This document shows, piece by piece, positions 1 to 9,180 of a stretch of 64,000 nucleotides of DNA. Origin of the DNA: Methylovirgula sp963708155 (GTDB lineage: Bacteria > Pseudomonadota > Alphaproteobacteria > Rhizobiales > Beijerinckiaceae). The position numbers were made by a program, and so were the translations under genes. The DNA lies in contig OY970183.1 of assembly GCA_963708155.1 (NCBI GenBank), forward strand, positions 1,550,001-1,614,000, read 5' to 3'. The notes beneath the pieces were generated by a model. That model had not been told where the DNA came from, made no database searches, and saw only the letters and a program-made list of their open reading frames with translations. Every line of letters begins with the position of its first letter. Position 1 is the first letter of the stretch.

Positions 1-1791
1 GACATGACAAGATGATTCTCGATCAGCCAGGCGACGGTTTCCGTCTCAGCCGGCGTCAGGCCGAGCCGGGGGCAGAGGTTGCCGGGCGACGGCGGCGCCG
101 GCAATCGAATGATCCTCCGTACGCCCCTTGGCGATATCATGCAGAAACACCGCGACGCAGAGCGCCCGCCGCTTCTCGATCGAGGCCATGATCGTGTTGG
201 TCAGCGGCAAGTCGTCGCGATGGCGTTGCGCCTCGATGTCGGCGAGATGGCCGACGGCGCGCAGCAGATGCTCGTCAACCGTGTAGTGATGGTACATGTT
301 GAATTGCATCATCGCGACGATACGGCCGAACGGCGGAATGAACCGGCCGAGCACGCCCGCCTCGTTCATCAGCCGCAGCACCACCTCCGGCGAATTGCGC
401 GATGAAAGCACGTCGAGGAAGAGCTGGTTCGCCTCCGGGTCGTCGCGCAATTTGGAATCGATGAGATGCAGCCGCGAGATGGCGAGATGCATCAGGTCGG
501 GGTGCAAAGCGACGCCATAGCGGTCGGCGAGCCAGAACATCCGGATCATGTTCACCGGATCGTGGTCGAGCACGTCGGGGCGGCCGGCCTTCAGGCGGCC
601 GTTCTCGATGAGGAAGCCGAATTCCTTGATCAGCTTGTCCTGCCGCCGCACGCGGATATGGAAGCGGTCGAGAACGGCGGCGGGCTTGGCATGGCGCTCC
701 TCCAGCGCCGCGCTCAGCACGGCGGTCAGATCGCCGACCTCCTTGGCGATCAGAAAGTAGTGCTTCATGAACCGTTCGACGCCGGAAAGGCCGCCGCGTC
801 CGGCATAGCCGAGCCGCTCCGCGATCGGGCGCTGCAGATCGAAGCTCAGGATTTCCTCGGGGCGGCCGGTGATAAAGTGTAGGTGGCAACGCACCCGCCA
901 CAGGAATTCCTCGCAGCGGCAGAAAAGGCGGTATTCGCGCCGCGTGAACAGACCGGCATCGACGAGATCGGAGGCTTCGCGCACGCGATAGACATATTTG
1001 GCGATCCAGAACAGCGAGTTGAGATCGCGCAGGCCGCCCTTGCCCTCCTTGACGTTGGGTTCGACGAGATACCGCGACTGGCCTGCCTTGGAGATGCGGG
1101 TGTCGCGCTCTTCGAGCTTGGCGACGACGAAGTCACGCGGGCTGCGCTGGACGATCTCCTTGTCGAAGCGCCGGCACATGTCGTCGAAGAGCTTCTCGTC
1201 GCCGAGGATGAAGCGCGCTTCGAGCAAAGCGGTGCGGATGGTCATGTCGCGCCGCGATTGAACGAGACATTCCTCGACCGAGCGCGTCGAATGGCCGACC
1301 TTCTGCTTCAAGTCCCAGAGCAGATAGAGCATCGACTCCGTGACATGTTTGCCCCAGGCGTCTTCGGCGGAGGGCAAGAGGAAAAGCAGATCGATGTCGG
1401 AGCCCGGCGCCAACGTCGCGCGGCCATAGCCGCCGACCGCGGCGACTACGAGGCGCGGCGCATTCGCATCGGGCGCCGGATAGAGATACGTCACCGAAAA
1501 ATCGTGCAGCGCGCGGATCAGTTCGTCTTCGAGCTTGGAGATGTTGGTGGCGCAGGCGAGGCCGCCGCCGGAGGCGAACAAGACTTCCTGCGCGCGCTCC
1601 CGGCCGCTGTCGAGCCCGGCGCGGAAGAGCTCGAGCGCCAGTCTGCGCAAGGCGTCGCCCGCAACGCCCACGGCATGCGCTTTGGCGATCTCTGCGGCGA
1701 TCTTGGCGCGGTCGAAAAGCTGCGGCAGGGGAATGGCCGCGACGTGCCGGTGCGGCTTTTCGAGAGGCGAGGGGAGTTCGCTGAGACTCAT
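1..1791 (-). CDS. glnD: Bifunctional PII uridylyltransferase / uridylyl-removing enzyme GlnD, 3' end outside window, frameshifted
   Basis: GlnD uridylylates PII proteins when glutamine is low and deuridylylates them when it is high, controlling nitrogen assimilation in the cytosol. The N-terminal nucleotidyltransferase signature GGYGR...LAPGSDIDLLFL is visible, and the HD-type uridylyl-removing motif FLHDIAKGRTEDHS lies near the left edge; the C-terminal ACT domains fall outside the window. The ATG at 1791 (MSLSELPSPL) is chosen because its ATGA overlaps the gshB stop; an upstream in-frame extension lies wholly inside gshB and is low-complexity Arg/Pro sequence. Near 81-87 one extra base breaks the frame: the expected NLCPRLGLTPAETETVAW continues only in the next frame. 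This is probably a sequence error rather than a dead gene. Confidence 0.93.
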
Positions 1792-2753
1792 GCGCGGTTT
1801 TCCTGCCGCTTGTCGCGGAGCTTGGCCTCGATCGCATCCCAGAGGATCGCGGCGACATCCGGGCCGCCGGTTTTGGCGATGGCGCGGATTCCGGTCGGCG
1901 AGGTGACGTTGATTTCCGTCAGATACCCGTCGATCACATCGATTCCCACGAACAACAGGCCGCGGCGTTTCAGTTCCGGGCCGAGGGCGGCGCAAATCGC
2001 CTTTTCGCGATCGGTGAGTTCCGTCGCCAGCGCCGCGCCGCCGCGCACCATATTGGCGCGGATGTCGTTTTCCGCCGGGACCCGGTTCACCGCGCCGGCC
2101 GCGATGCCGTCGGCCAGGATAATGCGTTTATCGCCCTTTGCGATCTGCGGCAAAAACTCTTGCGCCACCCAGGGTTCCTTGAATGTGGCGGCGAAGAGGT
2201 CGTAGAGCGAGCCGAAATTGGGGTCTTTGCGGCTGAGTTTGAACACCGCCGCACCGCCGTGGCCATAAAGCGGCTTGATGACGATTTCGCCGTGCTGCTC
2301 AAGAAAGGCAGAGATAGCCGCCTTGTCGCGGCTGATCAGGGTCGCCGGCATGAATTCCGCGAATTGCATCACGAACAGCTTTTCCGGCGCGTTCCGCACC
2401 GCGGCGGGGTCGTTCACGACCAGCACGCGCGGCGGCAGATGTTCGAGCAGATGGGTCGAGGTTATATAGCCGAGATCGAACGGCGGGTCCTGCCGCAAAA
2501 GCACGACATCGACCCCGCCGAGTTCGAGAAGTTGCGGTTTTTGCAGGCTAAAATAATCGCCGGGCCGGTCCCGCACCGAGATTTTCGCCGCCTTGGCGGT
2601 GATCCCGGCCGCGCCCCAGGTCAGTTCGTCCGGCGTGTAATGGTAGAGCGTATGGCCGCGGTTTTCCGCCTCCAGCATCAGGGCGAAGGTCGAATCCCCG
2701 GCGAAATTGATTTTCTCGATCGGGTCCATCTGGACCGCGACGGCGAGGGACAT
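1788..2753 (-). CDS. gshB: Glutathione synthetase
   Basis: GshB joins gamma-glutamylcysteine and glycine with ATP in the second step of glutathione synthesis. The 321-residue protein has the normal family length. It starts MSLAVAVQMDPIEKINFAGD, carries the ATP-grasp segment IVIKPLYGHGGAAVFKL in the middle, and ends with the ligand-binding stretch LLFVGIDVIDGYLTEINVTS followed by PTGI. The ATG at 2753 is preceded by GGAG about six bases upstream. The stop overlaps the start of glnD by four bases (ATGA), so the two are probably co-transcribed. Confidence 0.96.
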   Translation of the reverse strand: MSLAVAVQMDPIEKINFAGDSTFALMLEAENRGHTLYHYTPDELTWGAAGITAKAAKISVRDRPGDYFSLQKPQLLELGGVDVVLLRQDPPFDLGYITSTHLLEHLPPRVLVVNDPAAVRNAPEKLFVMQFAEFMPATLISRDKAAISAFLEQHGEIVIKPLYGHGGAAVFKLSRKDPNFGSLYDLFAATFKEPWVAQEFLPQIAKGDKRIILADGIAAGAVNRVPAENDIRANMVRGGAALATELTDREKAICAALGPELKRRGLLFVGIDVIDGYLTEINVTSPTGIRAIAKTGGPDVAAILWDAIEAKLRDKRQENRA

Positions 2754-2918
2754 GACGGCTCCTTTTGCGGCTGCCGGGTCTTAGCGTGCTTTCCGGCCCG
2801 AGGGAATTCGGCTCGGGCGGCCGGAATAGCAAAAATCCCGGCCGGCGGAACCGCTGCGTTAACTTCCCATGAAGCGCGCTAGGCATATTGTCCGCAAAGA
2901 TGCGGCAAAGGCGATTTC

Positions 2919-4244
2919 ATGGGCAAACTCTCCATTGGCCGAAGCTTGGTTCTAAGGCAATTCCTTTACATCGGCCTTCTGATCGTTCTCAGCATGGTGG
3001 CCTATTGGGCCTCCGTTCAGCTCCGTGACCTGGCGCGTGTGGTCGTCACCGCCGACCCGGCCACGGCGCATATTGCGGCGGAGCAGCTTTACCAGTCGGC
3101 GACGGCGCTGAGCCGTGATTTGCTGTATGGCTCGGCGTTCGGCTGTCTGCTCGTTCTGCTGGTCTCGACGCCGATCGCCTATTTCACCATCGCCAAGCCC
3201 GTCGATGTCCTCGCCAGGCAGATGTCGGCGCTCGCCGCCGGCAATTATGATATCGAGATCGATGGTACCGACCGCAAGGACGAGATCGGCATCACCTCGC
3301 GGGCGCTGAGCGTCCTGCGCGACGCAGTGCGCAAGAACAATGAACTCTCGGCCGAAATTCGCGACCGCGAAAACCGCGAGCAGCGCCTCGTCCGCGAGGC
3401 CGCAATCCGCGCCAAGGTGCAGAAGTTTTCCGTCGAGCTGTCGGCCAGCGTCGCGCGTCTCACCGGCATGACGAAGCACATGGCGAGCGCCTCGCAAGAG
3501 ATGATCGAAGGCGCGCGCAATGCCGCCGAGGGGTCCTCGCACGCCAAGGTCGCCTCCTCAAACGCCGCCGGCGATGTCTCCTCAGTCGCTGTCGCCTCAG
3601 AGGAATTGCTGGCCTCGATCGAGGAAATCAGCCGCCAGGTCGTCCAGTCGACGACCGTCGTCAAGCGGGCGGTCTCCGAAAGCATCGAAACATCAAGCGG
3701 CATGGCCCGCCTGACCGAGGCGGCGCGCCGCGTCGGCGACATCGTCAGCCTTATTTCGCGGATCGCGGCGCAGACCAATTTGCTCGCCCTCAATGCGACG
3801 ATCGAGGCAGCCCGCGCCGGCGAGGCCGGCCGCGGCTTCGCGGTCGTGGCGCAAGAAGTCAAGACGCTCGCGACCCAGACGGCGCGGGCGACGCAGGACA
3901 TTTCCGCCCAGATCGCGGATATGCAGGCGGCGACCGAAAGCTCGGTCACCGCAATCGACACGATCCAGACCAAGATCGGCGAGATCGAGCAGATTTCGGC
4001 GATCATCGCCTCGGCGGTGCAGGAGCAGGGCGCCTCGACGCAGGAGATCGCCCGCAACGTCCGCTCCGCCGCCTCGGGAACTTCCGCGACCTCGACCTAT
4101 GTGGAGGATGTCGCCAAGGCCGCGGCGCTCAACAGTCAGAACGCCGAATCCATGGTTCGCCTGGCGAGTGAGCTCGATGAGCTCGCGGCGCGTGTCCTCG
4201 CCGACGTGCGTGCCTTCGGCGAGGCCCTGCACGAGGCTGCCTAG
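2919..4244 (+). CDS. Methyl-accepting chemotaxis receptor with a short periplasmic segment
   Basis: The 441-residue protein is a transmembrane chemoreceptor that would signal through CheW/CheA. A first helix lies at about residues 12-30 and a second at about 64-88, leaving only some 30 residues outside the membrane. A HAMP domain (IAKPVDVLARQMSALAAGNY) and a long coiled-coil signalling domain follow. The hairpin tip reads RIAAQTNLLALNATIEAARA then GEAGRGFAVVAQEVKTLA, the hallmark of the family. There is no room for a classical ligand-binding domain, so sensing may be through the membrane or the HAMP region; this is inference. It is divergent from gshB. No che gene lies nearby, and no C-terminal CheR pentapeptide is seen. 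Confidence 0.93.
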   Translation: MGKLSIGRSLVLRQFLYIGLLIVLSMVAYWASVQLRDLARVVVTADPATAHIAAEQLYQSATALSRDLLYGSAFGCLLVLLVSTPIAYFTIAKPVDVLARQMSALAAGNYDIEIDGTDRKDEIGITSRALSVLRDAVRKNNELSAEIRDRENREQRLVREAAIRAKVQKFSVELSASVARLTGMTKHMASASQEMIEGARNAAEGSSHAKVASSNAAGDVSSVAVASEELLASIEEISRQVVQSTTVVKRAVSESIETSSGMARLTEAARRVGDIVSLISRIAAQTNLLALNATIEAARAGEAGRGFAVVAQEVKTLATQTARATQDISAQIADMQAATESSVTAIDTIQTKIGEIEQISAIIASAVQEQGASTQEIARNVRSAASGTSATSTYVEDVAKAAALNSQNAESMVRLASELDELAARVLADVRAFGEALHEAA

Positions 4245-4295
4245 CGCGCCCGATTTTCATTTGACTTGGTCCGCGATCCCCGCGAACTAGGCGCC

Positions 4296-5117
4296 ATGAA
4301 AATCAGCCTGATCCAGATGAATTCCGGCCAGGACAAGGCGGCAAATATCGCCGCCGCCTCGGCGCTCATCGAGCAAGCCGTGGCCGAGGAAACGCCGGAC
4401 TGGATCGGCCTGCCGGAATGTTTTGATTTTCTCGGCGGCCAGCGCGCGGACAAGCAGGAGGCGGCCGAAATCCTCGGTGCCGGGCCGGCCTATCGCGCAA
4501 TGCAGGAACTGGCGCGCCGGCATCGCATCTTCATCCATGCCGGCTCGATCCTCGAAAAAATCCCTGGCGACAACCGCATCCATAATACGACCGTGGTCTT
4601 CGATCGCGACGGCAATGAGATCGCCCGCTACCGCAAGATCCATATGTTCGACATCACCGCGCCGGATGGGACGCAATATCGCGAGAGCGCCTCGTTCAAG
4701 CCGGGCAAGGCCATCGCAACCTATAAGGCCGACGACTTTACCTTCGGCTGCGCCATTTGCTACGACCTGCGCTTTCCTTATCTGTTCGCTGCCCTGGCGC
4801 AGCAGGGCGCCGATGTCATCGCGCTGCCGGCGGCCTTCACGCTACTCACCGGCAAGGACCATTGGGAGGTTCTGTGCCGAGCCCGCGCCATCGAGACGGA
4901 GACTTATTTTTGCGCGCCAGCCCAGACTGGCCTGCATCAGGTCGGCAGCGAGTTTCGCGCCACCTATGGTCATTCGCTTGTCATCGATCCCTGGGGGCAT
5001 GTGATCGCCCGCGCCTCCGATGGCGTCGGCATCGTCTCGGCGCGGATCGCGCGCCAGCGTGTCGAGAAAGTGCGCGCGCAGATCCCTGTCGCCGCGCATA
5101 AAGTCAAGTTGGGATAG
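4296..5117 (+). CDS. Carbon-nitrogen hydrolase, Nit1/deaminated-glutathione amidase type
   Basis: This 273-residue nitrilase-superfamily enzyme has the catalytic triad in order: E41 in LPECFDF, K114 in RYRKIHMFDI and C155 in GCAICYDLRFP. These contexts, especially the KIHMFDI and CYDLRFP blocks, are those of the Nit1/Nit2 branch, whose studied members hydrolyse deaminated glutathione or omega-amides of keto acids. The ATG at 4296 (MKISLIQMNS) is preferred over an upstream in-frame start that adds ten residues with no conserved features. The nearby gshB makes a role in glutathione repair plausible, but that is inference from context, and the genes are divergent with a receptor gene between them. 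Confidence 0.88.
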   Translation: MKISLIQMNSGQDKAANIAAASALIEQAVAEETPDWIGLPECFDFLGGQRADKQEAAEILGAGPAYRAMQELARRHRIFIHAGSILEKIPGDNRIHNTTVVFDRDGNEIARYRKIHMFDITAPDGTQYRESASFKPGKAIATYKADDFTFGCAICYDLRFPYLFAALAQQGADVIALPAAFTLLTGKDHWEVLCRARAIETETYFCAPAQTGLHQVGSEFRATYGHSLVIDPWGHVIARASDGVGIVSARIARQRVEKVRAQIPVAAHKVKLG

Positions 5118-5135
5118 ATCGGGAAGGGGCAGCGC

Positions 5136-6476
5136 GTGCGCCGTCTTTGGTATCATCGGGAACCGGGCATTGCGCGCGGGCAGAAGAAGCCGCGCACCGG
5201 CGTTCGCGCTCTCCTCAACATCATCGGTCCCGGCTTCATCACCGGCGCCGCTGACGACGATCCCTCGGGCATCGCCACCTATTCGCAGACCGGCGCACAA
5301 TTCGGCTTCGGCCAGCTCTGGACCGCGCTTTATCAGGTGCCGTTGCTGCTCGCGGTGCAGGAATGCTGCGGCCGCATCGGCGCGGTCAGCGGCAAGGGGC
5401 TCGCCGGCGTCATCAAGGAGCATTACAGCCGCAAGATCCTGCTGGCGATCGTGCTCCTGGTCCTGGCCGCGAATATCATCAACATCGGCGCTGATATCGG
5501 CGCCGTCGCGGCGTCGGCGCGGCTCGTCTATCCGGCGCCGTTCTGGCTCTATGCGATCGCCACGGCGGCCGTGGTGACGTCGCTCGAGATCTGGCTCACC
5601 TATCCCGCCTACGCCAACATCCTCAAATGGCTGGCTCTGGCGCTGCTCGCCTATGTCGCGACGGCGCTCATGGTCGCCAATGATTGGCACGCGATTCTAC
5701 GTGCCACCTTCGTTCCGCACATCGAGTCCAACTTCGCCTTCCTCTTCATCATAACCGGCGTTATGGGCACGTCGATTTCGCCCTACATGTTCTTCTGGCA
5801 GGCCTCGGAGGAAGTCGAGGAGGAAAAGACGATCGCCGAGCGCGACGGCAAGACGGAGCCGGAGCTGCCGCCGCATTTCATAAAGAACATGCGCATCGAC
5901 ACGACGGTCGGCATGGTCGCCTCGCAACTCGTGCAATGGTTCATCATCATCACCACCGGAACCGTGCTCTTCGCCCACGGCGTGAAGAACATCAATACTG
6001 CCGCAGATGCCGCGGCGGCGCTTGAACCGCTGGTGCACTCGTTTCCCAACTCAGGGCAATTGGCGCGCGATATTTTCGCATTCGGCGTCATAGGGCTCGG
6101 GCTCCTCGCCATTCCGGTTCTCGCGGGCTCCGCCGCCTATGCTCTGGCCGAGGCGCTCGACTGGAAAGAAGGTCTTTCGAAAAAATTCGGCGAGGCGCGG
6201 GGCTTCTACGGCATCATCATGATCGCCACCCTGATCGGACTGGCGTTGAATTTCATCGGCATCGATCCGATGAAGGCCCTCGTCTATACCGCCGTCTTCA
6301 ACGGCATCGCCGCCGTTCCGCTCCTCTTCGTCATCGCCAGACTGAACGGCCGCGCCGATATTCTCGGCGCGTATCGCGGCGGCCCGCTGTCGCGATTTTT
6401 CGTTTGGTTGGCCTTCATCGTCATGGCGATCGCCGGGATGGCGCTGGTCTATACGACCCTGCGCGGCGGCGGCTGA
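5136..6476 (+). CDS. NRAMP-family divalent metal transporter, variant motifs
   Basis: This 446-residue polytopic membrane protein has about eleven hydrophobic helices and the NRAMP fold. Helix 1 reads GPGFITGAADDDPSGIATYS, so the usual DPGN metal-binding motif is DPSG. In the helix 6 region the usual MPH motif is replaced by TSISPYMFFWQASEE. Proteins with these changes form an NRAMP-related group whose metal preference differs from, or is less certain than, classical MntH manganese transporters. A charged loop (EEVEEEKTIAERDGK) follows helix 6. Translation starts at GTG 5136, preceded by GGAAGGGG. It lies 18 bases after the amidase gene, suggesting co-transcription. Confidence 0.88.
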   Translation: MRRLWYHREPGIARGQKKPRTGVRALLNIIGPGFITGAADDDPSGIATYSQTGAQFGFGQLWTALYQVPLLLAVQECCGRIGAVSGKGLAGVIKEHYSRKILLAIVLLVLAANIINIGADIGAVAASARLVYPAPFWLYAIATAAVVTSLEIWLTYPAYANILKWLALALLAYVATALMVANDWHAILRATFVPHIESNFAFLFIITGVMGTSISPYMFFWQASEEVEEEKTIAERDGKTEPELPPHFIKNMRIDTTVGMVASQLVQWFIIITTGTVLFAHGVKNINTAADAAAALEPLVHSFPNSGQLARDIFAFGVIGLGLLAIPVLAGSAAYALAEALDWKEGLSKKFGEARGFYGIIMIATLIGLALNFIGIDPMKALVYTAVFNGIAAVPLLFVIARLNGRADILGAYRGGPLSRFFVWLAFIVMAIAGMALVYTTLRGGG

Positions 6477-6566
6477 TGTTCCGGTCGCTAAAATTTTAGC
6501 AAACCCGCAAAAGGAAGATGAAGCCGCGCAAGCTATGACGTTACCGTAATAGAGGGGGAAACGTGC

Positions 6567-6872
6567 ATGGCGCTGTACGCCGTCGGATTTGGAACGCCAC
6601 AATTTTCGCGGGCGCCCGTCGCCCAGGCCCCGGCGCGGCAAAACGTTGCCGAACAACAGTCGCGCGACCTGTCGGACGCTCTGGCGGCATTACAAGCGCC
6701 GCAGATCCTGGCGACATCCGTTCGCACCAGCGCCGGCACGCAGATGGCGACGCTCTGCCTCGTCCAGCCGGGGGACAAATCGAATGATACAGCAGGCCAG
6801 ACCGGCGCCGCGTCGCCGCGCGGGGCTTTGGGCAACGCGCTTGCCGCTTATGCCACTGTGCTGGCCGACTAG
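6567..6872 (+). CDS. Small hypothetical protein
   Basis: The reading frame gives 101 residues beginning MALYAVGFGTPQFSRAPVAQ, rich in Ala, Gln and Thr, with no domain I recognise and no clear signal peptide. In its favour is a good ribosome-binding site (GAGGGGG about seven bases before the ATG at 6567). Its stop overlaps by four bases the stop of the convergent His/Gly-rich gene. Against it, other frames are also open here, as expected in GC-rich DNA. I consider it possible but unproven. Confidence 0.4.
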   Translation: MALYAVGFGTPQFSRAPVAQAPARQNVAEQQSRDLSDALAALQAPQILATSVRTSAGTQMATLCLVQPGDKSNDTAGQTGAASPRGALGNALAAYATVLAD

Positions 6873-8290
6873 CCGCGGCTCGTGGCGTCTGGCGCTGGAT
6901 TTGCCGGCGGCGACAGAAGATTGAATTGCGCCTTCTGTTCGTCGGTGAGCGTCGCGTAGAACGCCTTCAACTTCGGCTCAACCGTCTTGATCGCCGCGAT
7001 CGTCGCCTTGAGCCGCGCGTCGATGGCATCAAAACGCTCAGTTATATTCTCCGGCACCGTGTTCGGGCAGGCTGCCGCAACCGTCGCGCTGGCCTCTTGG
7101 GCAGCGGCCTTTAGCGCGTCGAAAGCGGGCTTTTGATCTTGCGTCGGCTTGAGCGTATCGGCGATTTGCTGCGCCGGCAGGCCGGTGAACTGCTGCGAGC
7201 GCTCCTTGCAGGCGGCAGCGACATCGTTGGGTTGCTGCTCTTTCGTCTTGCCGGGCCGGCGGTGGCGTCCCAGCGCCACTGCGTCGAACTTGGCTTTCTG
7301 TGCGTCGCCGAGGGAATCGTAGAGGCGGGCGAGCGGCGTACGGATGAGCTCGATCGCCTGCTGCGTCGCCGTGAGTCTTTGTTCAATGGCATCAAAGCGG
7401 GCCACGGGAGTCAGCGGCACCTGACTCGGGCAAGCGGCACGGAGAATGTCACCCGCCTTGGTCTCGGCATCTTTCAGGTCGTTCAGCAAGTTCGTCTGGT
7501 CGGCGCTGGGCTGGATCGCTTTGGCGATGCGATCGGTCGGCAGGGCAGTCGCGGCCGGTGCCTGCGCTGCGCAAGCGTCCGCGCCATTCGCTGGCCTTTC
7601 CGGCTGCAGCGTCCGCTGACGGTGGTGTCGACTGCGATGCCGCGATGGCGGCGCTTCGGCATAAAGGTTGCCGGACCAATAGCCGCCGGGATAGGCGCCG
7701 TAGCCGCTATCGTCATAGCCGGGCCAGAAAAGGCCGGCGAAGAGCGCGTCCGGCCCGTAATCGAAAAACGAATCGTCGTAATAGTCCGGCCATAGAGCGA
7801 AGAAGAGCGCGTCGCCGTAATAATAGGGCCAGAAGACCGGACCGCCCCAGCCCCATCCGCCATAGCCGTACTGGTTATGCCAATAGCCGCCGTGGCCCCA
7901 GCCGCCATGTCCCGCCCATCCGCCGTGATTGAAGCCGTGCCCCGCGGCTAAGCCGTGGCCAAAGCCGTGCGCAAAATGCTGGTGGCCGTAGGCATGAGCA
8001 AAATGCCCATGGCCGTAATGGCCGCCGTAGTGATGGCCGCCGAAATGATGGCTGGCAAAGTGATGACCGCCATAGCCGCCGAAATGGCCGAAGTGACCGC
8101 CTCCGAAGTGGCCGCCAAAATGTCCGCCGCCGAAGTGACCACCCCCGAAGTGACCACCACCACCGAAATGACCACCACCGCCGAAATGGCCGCCTCCGCC
8201 GTGGCCGAAGGCGTAAGCCTGCGTCGCAAAGCTCAAGGCAAGACAAAGAGCGGTTGTGGCGGAAAGCAATCTTTGTTTCGGGCCCGGCAT
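6869..8290 (-). CDS. Exported His/Gly-rich protein with duplicated LTXXQ-like (Spy-type) helical module
   Basis: The 473-residue protein starts at ATG 8290 with GGAGG just upstream; an in-frame start nine codons earlier is unlikely. A Sec signal peptide ends at about AYA (residue 27). Residues 28-153 are almost entirely Gly, His, Phe, Tyr and Trp in GGHF-type repeats. The C-terminal half holds two similar helical units. The first contains ARFDAIEQRLTATQQAI and the second ERFDAIDARLKATIAAI, each followed by a DAQKAKF or DEQKAQF box like the LTXXQ motif of Spy/CpxP periplasmic proteins. Each unit has a single AACP cysteine. A periplasmic chaperone or metal-binding role is inference. Confidence 0.82.
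   Translation of the reverse strand: MPGPKQRLLSATTALCLALSFATQAYAFGHGGGGHFGGGGHFGGGGHFGGGHFGGGHFGGHFGGGHFGHFGGYGGHHFASHHFGGHHYGGHYGHGHFAHAYGHQHFAHGFGHGLAAGHGFNHGGWAGHGGWGHGGYWHNQYGYGGWGWGGPVFWPYYYGDALFFALWPDYYDDSFFDYGPDALFAGLFWPGYDDSGYGAYPGGYWSGNLYAEAPPSRHRSRHHRQRTLQPERPANGADACAAQAPAATALPTDRIAKAIQPSADQTNLLNDLKDAETKAGDILRAACPSQVPLTPVARFDAIEQRLTATQQAIELIRTPLARLYDSLGDAQKAKFDAVALGRHRRPGKTKEQQPNDVAAACKERSQQFTGLPAQQIADTLKPTQDQKPAFDALKAAAQEASATVAAACPNTVPENITERFDAIDARLKATIAAIKTVEPKLKAFYATLTDEQKAQFNLLSPPANPAPDATSRG
7831..8209 (-). repeat. Coding low-complexity GGHF repeat tract
   Basis: This stretch of the exported His/Gly-rich gene encodes about 126 residues dominated by GGHF, GGGHF, GHHY and GHGH units. 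At DNA level it is a degenerate tandem array of 12-18 base units. It is translated, has no spacers, and is not a CRISPR. Such a tract could bind Ni, Cu or Zn and is prone to length variation. Confidence 0.9.
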
Positions 8291-8406
8291 GTCAGCCTCC
8301 ATTCCCCGCGGTCGCAATGGAACGCGCAGGCGGCTGTAGAACGCGCAGGCGGCTGCGCCGTTGCATTCACGCCTTCAAACCGCCGCGCGCGCTCGCGCCG
8401 TGCTGG

Positions 8407-9180
8407 CTAGACCAGCGCGATTGCAGCAATGAGACGGCCATAATCCGGCTCGTTGCGATGCACTGAGCGGCGGTAGGAGAAACAGCGCGCCTCGTCGGCA
8501 TAAGTGTCGACGCCGCAGCTCTCGAACTGGCAAATTCCGGCGCTTTTCACCCGCGCACCGATGAAGCGCGGCAGATCGAACATGAAATGGCCGGCGCGCG
8601 CCGAGGGCTTGAAGAAGTGCGCATAATCCTGCGTGGCATCGAGAAAGCGCGCGAAAAATTCCGGGCCGACTTCGTAGGAGTCCGGCCCGATCGTTGGGCC
8701 AAGCGCGGCGCTGATGGCGTCCCGCCGCGCGCCCTTCGTCTCCATCGCATCGATGGTGGCTTCGAGCACGCCGGTCAGTGCGCCCTTCCAGCCGGCGTGG
8801 GCCGCGCCGATGATCTGCCGCTCCGCGTCGGCAAAGAGAATGATGCCGCAATCGGCGCCAGTGACGCCGAGTCCGAGTTCGCGCGTCGCGGTGACAAGCC
8901 CGTCGCACCTCGGCCGTTCCTCTTGCGCGAAGGGCGCATCGACCTGCAAGGCGATGGTGGAATGGACCTGGAACGGCACCAGCAGATGATCGCCGGCGAT
9001 GCCGAGCGCTTCGGCCATGCGGCGGCGGTTCTCGTTGACGCGGGCGGGATCGTCCTTCGAGCCGACGCCGCCGTTGAGCGAATCATAGACGCCCTCCGAG
9101 ACGCCGCCGCGCCGCGTGAAAAAGCCATGCGCGATTCCGGCGGCCTTTAGGAGATCGCTCTGGATGGCTTCGGCTTTCAT
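8407..9180 (-). CDS. pgeF: Peptidoglycan editing factor PgeF (laccase-domain protein)
   Basis: The 257-residue protein belongs to the YfiH/laccase-domain family. Characterised members remove wrongly incorporated L-Ser from peptidoglycan precursors; others act as purine nucleoside phosphorylase/deaminases. The conserved metal and catalytic positions are present: His in VPFQVHSTIAL, Cys in GVTGADCGIILFAD and His in GAAHAGWKGALTGVL. Also typical are HGFFTRRGGVS near the N terminus and AALGPTIGPDSYEVG. It overlaps the upstream midA-like gene by four bases (ATGA), so it is the last gene of lgt-midA-pgeF. Confidence 0.92.
   Translation of the reverse strand: MKAEAIQSDLLKAAGIAHGFFTRRGGVSEGVYDSLNGGVGSKDDPARVNENRRRMAEALGIAGDHLLVPFQVHSTIALQVDAPFAQEERPRCDGLVTATRELGLGVTGADCGIILFADAERQIIGAAHAGWKGALTGVLEATIDAMETKGARRDAISAALGPTIGPDSYEVGPEFFARFLDATQDYAHFFKPSARAGHFMFDLPRFIGARVKSAGICQFESCGVDTYADEARCFSYRRSVHRNEPDYGRLIAAIALV

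Noticed and set aside
7831..8209. Possible CRISPR or satellite array
   Set aside because: The repeats are in frame, have no spacers and encode GGHF units of an exported protein.
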